NCBI GenBank assembly: GCA_964644045.1
Contig: CAZXUK010000010.1
Location: 1-36,757, forward strand
Source of the DNA: JAIOTG01 sp964644045
GTDB lineage: Bacteria > Patescibacteriota > Patescibacteriia > Patescibacteriales > JAGXOH01
DNA: 36,757 nt
Direction: 5' to 3'
Below the pieces are notes generated by a model. That model did no database searches. It saw only the letters and a list, made by a program, of their open reading frames with translations, and was not told where the DNA came from. Below are positions 16,938 through 24,096 of this stretch, piece after piece (position 1 is the first letter of the stretch; each line of letters begins with the position of its first letter). Both the position numbers and the translations under genes were made by a program.

Positions 16938-16950
16938 AAACCTTGTTTTT

Positions 16951-17373
16951 ATGGTTGAGATAAACAATCAAGCCCGGGTTGATATTGATTTAGACAAACT
17001 AAAGAAGGTGACAGAGAAATTTTTGGATTTTCAGAATTTAAACGATATGGAAGTTTCTTTGGCTTTAGTTACTGACAAAGAGATGAAAAGAATTAATCAG
17101 GCTTATCGCGACTCGGATCGTCCCACTGATGTTTTGGCTTTCCCGGTTTCAGAGAAAGAAAAAAAAGAAGAAAATTTTTTGGGTGAGATCTTACTTGATT
17201 GGAAGCAAATTAAGAGGCAAGCCCGGAAGTTAGATAAAAAAAAAGAAGAAGAATTAATTTTTATTTTAATTCACGGACTTTTACACTTATTGGGATATAA
17301 AGACGAAACCTCGGCAGATAAAGAAAAAATGCTTGAAAAAGGAAAAGAAATTATAAAAGAATTAAAATTTTAG
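16951..17373 (+). CDS. ybeY: Endoribonuclease YbeY with an altered metal site
   Basis: YbeY is a single-strand endoribonuclease needed for 16S rRNA 3'-end maturation and ribosome quality control. The family landmarks are present in 140 aa: the NxxYRDSDRPTDVLAFP segment (about 49-65), FLGEILL (about 77-82) and the zinc motif IHGLLHLLGYKDE. The canonical motif is HxxxHxxxxxH; here the ligands read H108, H112 and D118, so the third His is replaced by Asp. The gene sits 13 bases after a surface-protein gene and 21 bases before the lipid-kinase gene, an order (ybeY-dgkA) common in many bacteria. No SD. Confidence 0.9.
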   Translation: MVEINNQARVDIDLDKLKKVTEKFLDFQNLNDMEVSLALVTDKEMKRINQAYRDSDRPTDVLAFPVSEKEKKEENFLGEILLDWKQIKRQARKLDKKKEEELIFILIHGLLHLLGYKDETSADKEKMLEKGKEIIKELKF

Positions 17374-17394
17374 TTTTATTCGTAATTTTAAATT

Positions 17395-17757
17395 ATGATA
17401 AAGATATCCCGGTTATGCAAAAGTTTTTTCTATTCTTTTAAGGGTATTTATAAAACTTGGCGGGAAGAACAGAATCTGCAAATTCAATCTTTGGCCGCTT
17501 TACTGGTTGTTTTTTTAGGGTTTTATTTGGGGATAACTTTGAGGGAATGGATTTTATTGATTTTTGCCATATTTTTGGTTTTTATTACTGAATTGATCAA
17601 TAGCGCCCTGGAAAGGGTTTCCGATGTTTTAAAACCCCGGATAAACGGTTATGTAAAGGAGATTAAAGATATTATGGCCGGAGCGGTGATGCTGGCCTCT
17701 ATATTGGCTTTAATAATCGGTTTATTGATTTTTTTGCCTTATTTTTTAAATTATTAA
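17395..17757 (+). CDS. dgkA: Diacylglycerol kinase / undecaprenol kinase (DgkA family)
   Basis: A small integral membrane kinase (120 aa) that phosphorylates a lipid alcohol. In Gram-positive relatives the substrate is undecaprenol, which feeds the carrier lipid for wall and glycan synthesis. Family features are the amphipathic N-terminus with REEQNLQIQ (about 24-32), three membrane helices, FITELINSALERVSD (about 62-76, catalytic Glu and metal site) and KEIKDIMAGAVMLAS (about 88-102). Length is typical. It is located directly after ybeY. Substrate choice cannot be decided from sequence alone. Confidence 0.92.
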   Translation: MIKISRLCKSFFYSFKGIYKTWREEQNLQIQSLAALLVVFLGFYLGITLREWILLIFAIFLVFITELINSALERVSDVLKPRINGYVKEIKDIMAGAVMLASILALIIGLLIFLPYFLNY

Positions 17758-17771
17758 TTAATTTTTTATTT

Positions 17772-18482
17772 ATGACTCAATCAAAAAAAGAAATAATTAT
17801 TATTTTGTCAGTGTTTGTGGTCGCGGCCGTTATTATGGCCGGAATTTTAATTTTTTGGAAATCCGGAGAAAAAAATAAATTTTTTACCCGAACGGAAACA
17901 GACAAAAGTATTCAAAAAGATAATCAACAAAAAACATCGGAAAAAAAAGAGAAAATTGATTGTGAAGACTTAAAAGGCAATTGGCTGTTTTTTAAAGATA
18001 AAGATACTTCTTTATCTTTTTGTTATCCCGGAGATTGGGGTGAGCCCATGTTTAATGAAATTAAGGTTGACCCCGAAAAAAGAAAGGGCACAAAGTATAA
18101 TTTACATTTTTTGCAACCAAATTCAAAACAAAATTATCCTTTGTTTAGTTATTCCACCTTGGATTATAAAAGACTGGATATTGAGAATTATTCCCCAGAA
18201 ATTGATTGGAAAAAGCTGGATTTAAGCAAAAGTGAGAAAGAGTTAAACGAAATTTTCCCTACTTCAGCAAAATTTTCTCTTAAAAAAGTTAAATATAACA
18301 ATTTGGAAGGTTTAAAAGTTTTTAGAGAAATAAAAGAACCTTTTTCCGGAAAGAAGATTCGCCGGTTTATTTATTTTTTCCCCAAGGTAAAAATTAATGA
18401 TAGTTTATATAATTTTCGTTTAGTTTGTTTGCCGGAACAAGAAGAAAAAGTTGAGATTTTATTAAAAAGTTTAGAATTTTAA
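17772..18482 (+). CDS. Membrane-anchored PsbP-like protein of unknown function
   Basis: A 236-aa protein with an N-terminal membrane helix (about 7-29), a short charged linker and one extracellular domain (about 60-236). The domain starts with CEDLKGNWLFFKDKDTSLSFCYPGDWG and ends in a KVEILLKSLEF strand. This resembles the PsbP-like domain at the end of the protein encoded from 15825 (compare YSVLYPSSWSV with LSFCYPGDWG). Two cysteines near the domain start may form a disulfide. It closes the co-directional surface block, 14 bases after dgkA. No partner or activity can be named. Confidence 0.7.
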   Translation: MTQSKKEIIIILSVFVVAAVIMAGILIFWKSGEKNKFFTRTETDKSIQKDNQQKTSEKKEKIDCEDLKGNWLFFKDKDTSLSFCYPGDWGEPMFNEIKVDPEKRKGTKYNLHFLQPNSKQNYPLFSYSTLDYKRLDIENYSPEIDWKKLDLSKSEKELNEIFPTSAKFSLKKVKYNNLEGLKVFREIKEPFSGKKIRRFIYFFPKVKINDSLYNFRLVCLPEQEEKVEILLKSLEF

Positions 18483-18530
18483 TATTTTAAATTAACCCGA
18501 TTTCAGAAAGGGATGTAGCTATTGCTTTTT

Positions 18531-18559
18531 TTGATTTTTTTTGTTACCCTGAATAATAT
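18531..18559 (+). promoter_or_regulatory. Promoter for the small acidic protein gene
   Basis: TTGATT (18531-18536) and TAATAT (18554-18559) are 17 bases apart; transcription would start about 20 bases before the ATG at 18588. The -35 is the same hexamer as before lepB and yebC. Confidence 0.6.
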
Positions 18560-18587
18560 AATAATTAATTTAATAAAAATTGATTGT

Positions 18588-18863
18588 ATGTTAAATTGGC
18601 TTAAAAAAATCTTCGGGGGTGGCGACAGTTCTAAAGCAACAGAACAAAAAGAAGAACAAAAAGAAGAAATGTCTTCCATGTCTGCCGGAGAAGAAGGTGA
18701 AAATGCGGAAAGAAGGGAAGAGCAAGCCACTCCGGAAATAAACATGACCTCGGGAGAAGAAAACTCGGAAGAAAATAAAATGGATTCCCAGGAAACCGAG
18801 ACTTCGGAAACCGAGACTTCGGAAACCGAGACTTCTTCCCGTGACGAAGAGATAAAACAATAG
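18588..18863 (+). CDS. Small acidic repeat protein, unknown function
   Basis: A 91-aa protein beginning MLNWLKKIFGGG, an amphipathic, basic N-terminal segment that could sit on a membrane. It continues as a strongly acidic Glu/Ser/Thr-rich, probably disordered tail. Near the end a TSETE unit is repeated from a 15-bp DNA tandem repeat. The ATG at 18588 is preferred over the longer frame from 18522 because the promoter's -10 lies inside that extension and the extension is a run of hydrophobics. It has its own promoter and a strong terminator, so it is a single-gene unit. I do not recognise it. Confidence 0.6.
   Translation: MLNWLKKIFGGGDSSKATEQKEEQKEEMSSMSAGEEGENAERREEQATPEINMTSGEENSEENKMDSQETETSETETSETETSSRDEEIKQ
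18791..18835 (+). repeat. Three perfect 15-bp tandem repeats inside the small acidic gene
   Basis: The unit GGAAACCGAGACTTC occurs three times without change (18791, 18806, 18821) and keeps the reading frame, giving a TSETE peptide repeat. Perfect identity points to recent slippage or active length variation. Confidence 0.9.
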
Positions 18864-18867
18864 ACCT

Positions 18868-18907
18868 AAAAAAACAGTTGATTTTTAAGGAAATTGACTG
18901 TTTTTTT
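18868..18907 (+). terminator. Intrinsic terminator before tatD
   Basis: A 16-bp stem with two G-T pairs (18869-18884 with 18891-18906), six-base loop and a seven-base T-run. Closes the small acidic gene. Confidence 0.85.
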
Positions 18908-18943
18908 ATGTTAAAGGTTTTAAATTTTTAAGATCGGATGGTA

Positions 18944-18952
18944 TGATATAAA
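18944..18952 (+). promoter_or_regulatory. Extended -10 promoter for tatD
   Basis: TGA followed by TATAAA (18947-18952) forms an extended -10; no convincing -35 is present. The leader would be about 20 bases. Confidence 0.45.
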
Positions 18953-18980
18953 ATATTTATTTGTTTTTAATTTTAAGAAT

Positions 18981-19835
18981 ATGAAATTTATTGATACTCA
19001 TGCTCATGTTAATTTCCATCATTTTAAAGAAGATGGGGATGAAGTTATTAAGCGCGCCTTGGATCATGAAACAAATATGGTCTTGGTGGGTTCTGAGTTT
19101 AGAACTTCCAAAAGGGGGCTGGAATATGCCAATAAATATGAAAAAGGAGTATATTCGGCTGTAGGGCTTCATCCTATACATTTGGAAAATGTTCCCATAA
19201 AGGAAGAAAATGATTCCGAATTTATTACCCGAGCGGAAGAGTTTAATTATGATAATTACGAAAAGTTAGCTCGTATGGAAAAAGTGGTGGCTGTTGGGGA
19301 AATCGGCTTGGATTATAATTATATTAATAAAGTATCTCCGGAGGCGAAAAAAATAAAAAAGAAGCAAAAAGAAGCTCTTTTGGAGCAATTATTTTTAGCC
19401 CGAGATTTAGAACTGCCCGCTATTATTCATTGTCGAGTGGCCCATATTGATCTATTCCAGATCCTTAAGGATTTTAAAGAAAAAAATAAACATTTTATCC
19501 CTTCGGATGAACCCTGGGGAGTGATTCATTGTTTCTCCGGGGATGAGGATCTGGCCTGGGAATATTTTAATTTGGGCTTAATGATATCTTTCACCGGCCT
19601 GATCACTTTTAGCAAGCAATGGGATGATTTGATCCGAAAAATGCCTCGGGACAGATTTATGATAGAAACCGATTGTCCTTATATGACCCCCGAGCCCTAC
19701 AGAGGTAAAAGGAATGAACCGGTGTTAGTGAGGTATGTGGCTCAAAGAATAGCCGAGATAAGAAAAACAAGTTTGGAAAAAGTAGCTGAGATCAGCACTG
19801 CTAACGCCGGACACTTTTTTGATATTAATGGTTGA
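18981..19835 (+). CDS. tatD: TatD family metal-dependent DNase
   Basis: A 284-aa TIM-barrel amidohydrolase-type hydrolase; family members are 3'-5' DNA exonucleases and D-aminoacyl-tRNA-associated quality-control enzymes. Metal ligands are visible: FIDTHAHV (H7, H9), VGEIGLDY (E107), IIHCRVAH (H150), VIHCFSGD (H183) and METD-type IETDCPY (D231). The C-terminal YRGKRNEPVLV signature is intact. An insertion of charged residues (about 72-96) is slightly longer than usual. Transcribed alone from an extended -10 promoter; its stop codon overlaps the -35 of the atp operon promoter. Confidence 0.93.
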   Translation: MKFIDTHAHVNFHHFKEDGDEVIKRALDHETNMVLVGSEFRTSKRGLEYANKYEKGVYSAVGLHPIHLENVPIKEENDSEFITRAEEFNYDNYEKLARMEKVVAVGEIGLDYNYINKVSPEAKKIKKKQKEALLEQLFLARDLELPAIIHCRVAHIDLFQILKDFKEKNKHFIPSDEPWGVIHCFSGDEDLAWEYFNLGLMISFTGLITFSKQWDDLIRKMPRDRFMIETDCPYMTPEPYRGKRNEPVLVRYVAQRIAEIRKTSLEKVAEISTANAGHFFDING

Positions 19836-19860
19836 CTTTTGTGTTTAAATATAATATATA
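19832..19860 (+). promoter_or_regulatory. Promoter of the ATP synthase operon
   Basis: TTGACT (19832-19837, overlapping the tatD stop) and TATATA (19855-19860) have a 17-base spacer. The predicted leader is about 250-270 bases long, unusually long for this compact sequence. Confidence 0.6.
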
Positions 19861-19890
19861 TTAATTATAGAGGTTACCTACCTTAAATAG

Positions 19891-20041
19891 TGAAATGCAC
19901 CATCAAATCAATCAGTGAAATTCCAAATTAAGATAAAATTTTTGCTCCGCGCTCCAATTATTGCGGTTCAAAGATTTCCCCGCCAACCCGAGCTCGCAAA
20001 AATTTTATCTAAGTTTGGAAGAGTTGCTCCGGCGCATTTCA
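19891..20041 (+). ncRNA. Large inverted repeat in the atp operon leader (structured RNA candidate)
   Basis: Two arms, 19921-19945 and 19996-20020, pair over 25 positions (15 uninterrupted from AGATAAAATTTTTGC, then one mismatch and one G-U). An outer arm, 19891-19901 with 20031-20041, pairs in 10 of 11 positions. The 50-base apical part is GC-rich compared with its surroundings and could fold further (CCGC/GCGG). The whole 19836-20138 interval holds no plausible gene. It fits a cis-acting leader RNA, but a miniature inverted-repeat element is also possible. Confidence 0.55.
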
Positions 20042-20138
20042 AATTTAAAATAACATTAAATTTTTTTGAAAATATTTTTTAACATCCCGGAATTCTTTTG
20101 GGCAAAAGAGACGAGAAGGGATGTATTTGTTTTTTTAC

Positions 20139-20429
20139 ATGGATAAGAGAGCTAAAAAATTATATGAATCTCGGACCACCAAAGAATTAATGTGGGGAAT
20201 GGCTTTATATACCGGAAGCTCGGTTTTGGGACCTTTAATAATTTTCGGTTTTATCGGATATATTCTGGATCAGTATTTTTCCACTCAGCCCGTTCTATTG
20301 ATTTCCGGTGTTTTGTTGGCTTTTATTGTTACCAATGTTTTGGTGTTTGGAAAATTAAAAAATTTGAATAAGGAAATAGAAAAAGAAATGGAAGAAAAAA
20401 AACAGGAGGGTAAAAATAAGAATAAGTAA
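20139..20429 (+). CDS. AtpZ/AtpI-like ATP synthase accessory membrane protein
   Basis: A two-helix membrane protein (96 aa from this start) of the F0F1-ATPase gene-1 type, placed first in the operon as usual. In better studied systems these proteins help assemble the c-ring or carry divalent cations. The helices are about SVLGPLIIFGFIGYILDQYF and PVLLISGVLLAFIVTNVLVF, with a highly charged C-terminal tail. The ATG at 20139 (MDKRAKK) is preferred because it gives a normal basic N-terminus. An in-frame ATG at 20121 adds MYLFFY and is preceded directly by AGAAGGG, so it cannot be excluded. Confidence 0.75.
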   Translation: MDKRAKKLYESRTTKELMWGMALYTGSSVLGPLIIFGFIGYILDQYFSTQPVLLISGVLLAFIVTNVLVFGKLKNLNKEIEKEMEEKKQEGKNKNK

Positions 20430-20452
20430 AGTTTTAATTTAAAATTCTATTT

Positions 20453-21271
20453 ATGTTAGATATATCTTTAGCTCCCAGGGCCTTATTTTATTTAGCCGGA
20501 TTTCCCGTAACCAATACTTTTTTATGGACAGTGGTTATAAGCGTTATTATTATGGTTTTATTTGTGGGGGTAGCCAGGCGGATGAGAAATGTTCCCGGGA
20601 CAACGCAAAACATCATAGAGGTGTTGGTGGAAGGTAGTTATGATTTTGTTAATAGCGTAACCGGCAGTGAAAAAAAGACTCGCAGGATTTTCCCCTTTGT
20701 TTTTACTTTGTTCGTGTTTATTTTGGCATGTAATTTGGTTATGTTCTTTCCCGGCCAATCAGCCCTGACCGTTGAGCGCGCCGGAGGAGTGATTCCTTTA
20801 TTTCGGGCGGTTATGAGCGATTATGGTTTAATATTTGTTATGACCATATTGGGAATATTAACTGTTCAGATAGTGGCCATAGCGGTGCACGGGCCTTTTG
20901 GATACTTGGGAAAATTTATTAACTTGAAGGGCTTTAAAGATTTTTTTAAAAATATTTTTCAAGGCAAGTTTAAACCCAATCTTATCGGCCAGGGGTTTCT
21001 GGATCTATTTTTGGGTGTTATGGGTTTTGTGGGGGAGTTTGCCAAAATAATTTCTCTCTCCTTTCGTTTGTTCGGCAATATTTTCGCCTCAGAGGTCATC
21101 ACGGCGGTGATGCTTTTTTTAGCCCCTTTTATCGTTCCTTTGCCTTTTAAGTTTTTGGGGTTGTTAACCGCCATAGTACAGGCCTTTGTATTTGCGGTTT
21201 TGACCTTGATTTATATAACCATGGCGTCAGAGATAGAAGAAGACGAGTTGGCTGAAGAAGCCACTATGTAA
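20453..21271 (+). CDS. atpB: ATP synthase F0 subunit a
   Basis: The stator subunit of the membrane rotor, providing the two ion half-channels. In 272 aa there are about five to six hydrophobic segments. The essential arginine lies in SLSFRLFGNIFASE (R205), and the last helix carries the conserved Gln (TAIVQAFVFAVL, Q243). Length is near normal. It follows the accessory gene by 23 bases and precedes atpE by 39. No SD precedes the ATG. Confidence 0.96.
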   Translation: MLDISLAPRALFYLAGFPVTNTFLWTVVISVIIMVLFVGVARRMRNVPGTTQNIIEVLVEGSYDFVNSVTGSEKKTRRIFPFVFTLFVFILACNLVMFFPGQSALTVERAGGVIPLFRAVMSDYGLIFVMTILGILTVQIVAIAVHGPFGYLGKFINLKGFKDFFKNIFQGKFKPNLIGQGFLDLFLGVMGFVGEFAKIISLSFRLFGNIFASEVITAVMLFLAPFIVPLPFKFLGLLTAIVQAFVFAVLTLIYITMASEIEEDELAEEATM

Positions 21272-21310
21272 AAAAATAAAACAAATTAATTATTAAATAA
21301 CTAAAAATTT

Positions 21311-21541
21311 ATGGAAGTAGAAGCAGTTAAACTATTGGCGGCCGGTTTGGCCGCCGGTTTGGGAGCTATTGGTCCGGGAATCGGCGAAGGTCTTGTGGCC
21401 GGTCACGCTTTAGCGGCTATTGGGCGCAATCCGGAAGCCAGTGGCAAAATAATGCCTTTTATGTTTGCCACCATGGCGGTTGCCGAATCCACGGCTATTT
21501 ATGCTTTGGTTGTTGCCTTATTGATCCTTTTCGCTTTTTAA
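21311..21541 (+). CDS. atpE: ATP synthase F0 subunit c, Na+-type site with two carboxylates
   Basis: The 76-aa hairpin of two membrane helices forms the rotor ring. Helix 1 is GAIGPGIGEGLVAGHALAA with E26 where Na+-dependent rings such as Ilyobacter carry Gln32. Helix 2 is MAVAESTAIYALV with V57, E59, S60 and T61, matching the V63/E65/S66/T67 Na+ site of Ilyobacter. Two carboxylates in one site, as described for Fusobacterium nucleatum, suggest Na+ coupling, though protons remain possible. The polar loop GRNPEA is conserved. A strong hairpin follows the gene at 21554-21581. Confidence 0.95.
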   Translation: MEVEAVKLLAAGLAAGLGAIGPGIGEGLVAGHALAAIGRNPEASGKIMPFMFATMAVAESTAIYALVVALLILFAF

Positions 21542-21553
21542 AAAGTAGAGATT

Positions 21554-21581
21554 TTCCGGCCCTTTCCCCAAAGAGCCGGAA
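21554..21581 (+). promoter_or_regulatory. Hairpin between atpE and atpF
   Basis: TTCCGGC (21554-21560) pairs with GCCGGAA (21575-21581). After one mismatch CTTT pairs with AAAG round a CCCC loop. It is followed by a T-rich stretch. It could protect the 3' end of the atpE message or end part of the transcripts, raising c-subunit output relative to its neighbours; this is inferred. Confidence 0.6.
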
Positions 21582-21609
21582 CCCTTTATTTTTTAATTAA
21601 GAAAAATAT

Positions 21610-22104
21610 ATGAAATTGTTTAATGCTTTGGGTTTAAACATTAAAATTTTAATTGCTCAATTGTTTAATTTCGCCATTTTGGTGTTTGTTTTGTATAAAT
21701 TCGCCTATAATCCCATCCTTAATTTTTTAAAAGAAAGAAGAGAAAAAATAGAAAGAGGAGTGGAATATACCGATAAAGCGGAGAAGAAATTAAAAGAAGC
21801 GGAACAAAAAAAGGAAGAGATCGTGAAGGAGGCCAGGAAAGAAGCGCTTAAAATTGTAGAGGAAGCCAAAGGTGAAGGAGAAGAAAAAAGGAACAAGATC
21901 ATAGAAAACGCCAGGGAAGAAGTGGGCCAGATCATTAATCAGGAAAAAGAGAAGATAATAGCGGAAAAAGCCGAAACTTTAAAAGATGCCCAAAGAGAAA
22001 TAGCGGATATGGTAATGCTTTCTTTGGAAAAAGTTTTAAAAAAGAAAGTGGACCCCCAAAAAGATAAAGAATTAATTCGGGAAACCATTAAGGAAATAAA
22101 ATAA
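21610..22104 (+). CDS. atpF: ATP synthase F0 subunit b
   Basis: The peripheral stalk subunit, 164 aa. One N-terminal membrane helix (about 13-32, LIAQLFNFAILVFVLYKFAY) is followed by NPILNFLKERREKIERG and a long charged helix rich in Glu, Lys and Ala that dimerises as a coiled coil. Length matches the family. It lies downstream of the atpE hairpin and two bases before the atpH start. Confidence 0.95.
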   Translation: MKLFNALGLNIKILIAQLFNFAILVFVLYKFAYNPILNFLKERREKIERGVEYTDKAEKKLKEAEQKKEEIVKEARKEALKIVEEAKGEGEEKRNKIIENAREEVGQIINQEKEKIIAEKAETLKDAQREIADMVMLSLEKVLKKKVDPQKDKELIRETIKEIK

Positions 22105-22105
22105 T

Positions 22106-22507
22106 ATGAGAATAACAGCCAAACAATATGCCCGAGCTTTGTTTGAAGAACTTGAAGCGGCTCCGGAAAAAGAAAACGAGGAAATAATAAAAAGATTTTC
22201 TCGAATTTTAGTGGATAATAATCATACTTCTTATTTACTCCGCATAATAAAAAAATTTAGTCAAATTTGGAATAAAAAGAAAGGAATAATAGAGGCGGAA
22301 GTTATTACCGCGCGGAAACTGGAAAAAGATTCCCGGGAAAAAATAGAAAAATTTTTAAAACAAAGAAACAAAGACGGGAAATTTGAAATTGATTACAGGA
22401 CCAACAAAAATTTGATCGGGGGCTTTGTGGCCAAGGCCGATGATAAAATTATAGATTTCAGTCTGGCCACCAGATTAAAAGATTTGGAAAACAAAATAAA
22501 GGATTAA
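22106..22507 (+). CDS. atpH: ATP synthase F1 subunit delta, shortened
   Basis: This subunit joins the peripheral stalk to the top of F1. The C-terminal domain is recognisable (IEAEVITARKLEKDSREKI and NLIGGFVAKADDKIIDFSLATRLKDLE). The N-terminal helical domain that binds alpha is shortened: about 60 residues instead of about 105, giving 133 aa in total against about 178 in E. coli. The start YARALFEEL is conserved, so the reduction is internal, not a start-site error. An AAGGA in the end of atpF, 12 bases before the ATG, is a weak SD at best. Confidence 0.9.
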   Translation: MRITAKQYARALFEELEAAPEKENEEIIKRFSRILVDNNHTSYLLRIIKKFSQIWNKKKGIIEAEVITARKLEKDSREKIEKFLKQRNKDGKFEIDYRTNKNLIGGFVAKADDKIIDFSLATRLKDLENKIKD

Positions 22508-22530
22508 TAAATAATATATAATATAAATTT

Positions 22531-24069
22531 ATGTCTAATAGCAAAGATTATATTGTAGAGCAATTAAAAGAGCAGATTTCGAATTATAAATCCGAAGTTG
22601 GAGAAAAAACTTTTGGCCGGGTATCCGAGGTGGGGGACGGAATAGCTCAAATTTCCGGACTTTCCGAGGCCATGATGTCGGAAATGATTGAATTTAAAAC
22701 CGATACCGGTTCGGTTCACGGGGTGGTTTTGAATTTGGAAGAAGATAGTGTGGGCGCGATTGTTTTGGGGGACTCTTCTTTGATCAAAGAGGGGGATGAA
22801 GCTATTTGTTTGAACAAAATTCTTCAGGTGCCGGTGGGCCAAGAGATGGTGGGAAGAGTGGTTAATCCTTTAGGCCAGGCTTTGGACGGTAAGGAGGAAA
22901 TAAAAACTCAAGAATATAACCCCATTGAAAAGATCGCCCCGGGAGTGATTGAAAGAGAAGGAGTTAGCCAACCGGTGCAGTCCGGGATCAAATCCATTGA
23001 TTCCATGATTCCCATTGGCAGAGGCCAAAGAGAATTGATAATCGGGGATCGTCAAATCGGAAAAACAGCTATTGCCATTGATACTATTATCAACCAAAAG
23101 GGGCAGAATATGAAGTGTATTTATGTGGCTATCGGACAGAAAGAATCAAAAGTGGCCGGAATTGCGGCCAAACTGGAGGAAACCGGGGCTATGGAATACA
23201 CCACTATTGTTTTGGCCGGAGCCAGTGATCCCGCCTCTATGCTTTATATTTCTCCTTATGCCGGTTGTGCTATGGCCGAATATTTTTTAGCCCAAGGCGA
23301 AGATGTTTTAGTGGTTTATGACGACCTAAGTAAACATGCCGTTTCTTATCGGGAAATTTCTTTGCTTTTAAAGAGGCCCCCGGGTAGAGAAGCTTATCCC
23401 GGAGATGTTTTTTATCTTCATTCTCGGCTTTTGGAAAGAGCTTGTAAGCTGAATCAGGATAACGGGGGAGGATCTATTACCGCTTTGCCGGTGATTGAAA
23501 CCCAGGCCGGCGATTTGTCCGCTTATATACCCACTAATGTTATTTCTATTACCGACGGACAGATTTATTTGGAGCCGGAATTGTTTTATAAGGGCAACAG
23601 GCCGGCCATTAACGCCGGTTTATCCGTTTCCCGCGTGGGCAGTGATGCTCAAATCAAAGCTATGAAGAAAGTGGCCGGCAAGCTGAGATTGGAAGCCGCC
23701 CAGTATCGAGAATTGGCCGCTTTTGCTCAATTCGGCTCTGATCTGGATCAAGAAACTCAATCCAAGATCGATCGCGGAGAAAGGTTAATGGAAGTGTTTA
23801 AGCAGAATCAATATAAACCTTTGTCCGTTTTTGATCAAGTGGCCATTTTTTATGTTTTAACCGCCGGTTATTTGGATGATGTGCCGGTGGAAAAAGTAAG
23901 TGAATTTGAACAAGGATTTTTAGAATATTTCCGTGATAAAGGAGAAGAAGTTAAAAAAGAAATTGAGGAATCGGGAGATTTAAGCGAATCCGCGGAAGAA
24001 AAATTAAAAGGGATTATTGCCGATTATAAGGCCACATTGGATTATTTAATTAAGAAAAAAGAAGAATAG
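22531..24069 (+). CDS. atpA: ATP synthase F1 subunit alpha
   Basis: The non-catalytic nucleotide-binding subunit, 512 aa, typical length. Domains are an N-terminal beta-barrel (about 25-95), a nucleotide-binding core with Walker A GDRQIGKT (172-179) and a C-terminal helical bundle. The conserved SVSRVGSDAQ segment, with the arginine finger close to the beta active site, is present. No SD; 23 bases separate it from atpH. Confidence 0.97.
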   Translation: MSNSKDYIVEQLKEQISNYKSEVGEKTFGRVSEVGDGIAQISGLSEAMMSEMIEFKTDTGSVHGVVLNLEEDSVGAIVLGDSSLIKEGDEAICLNKILQVPVGQEMVGRVVNPLGQALDGKEEIKTQEYNPIEKIAPGVIEREGVSQPVQSGIKSIDSMIPIGRGQRELIIGDRQIGKTAIAIDTIINQKGQNMKCIYVAIGQKESKVAGIAAKLEETGAMEYTTIVLAGASDPASMLYISPYAGCAMAEYFLAQGEDVLVVYDDLSKHAVSYREISLLLKRPPGREAYPGDVFYLHSRLLERACKLNQDNGGGSITALPVIETQAGDLSAYIPTNVISITDGQIYLEPELFYKGNRPAINAGLSVSRVGSDAQIKAMKKVAGKLRLEAAQYRELAAFAQFGSDLDQETQSKIDRGERLMEVFKQNQYKPLSVFDQVAIFYVLTAGYLDDVPVEKVSEFEQGFLEYFRDKGEEVKKEIEESGDLSESAEEKLKGIIADYKATLDYLIKKKEE

Positions 24070-24096
24070 GTTTTAGAAATTTCAATTTTTTATTTT

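Noticed and set aside
18522..18587. Longer start for the small acidic protein
   Set aside because: The extension is purely hydrophobic, begins inside the promoter region and overlaps the -10; ATG 18588 gives a sensible N-terminus.
22089..22105. AAGGA as Shine-Dalgarno of atpH
   Set aside because: It lies within the atpF coding end, is only five bases, and is 12 bases from the ATG; not counted as a real exception to the SD-free pattern.
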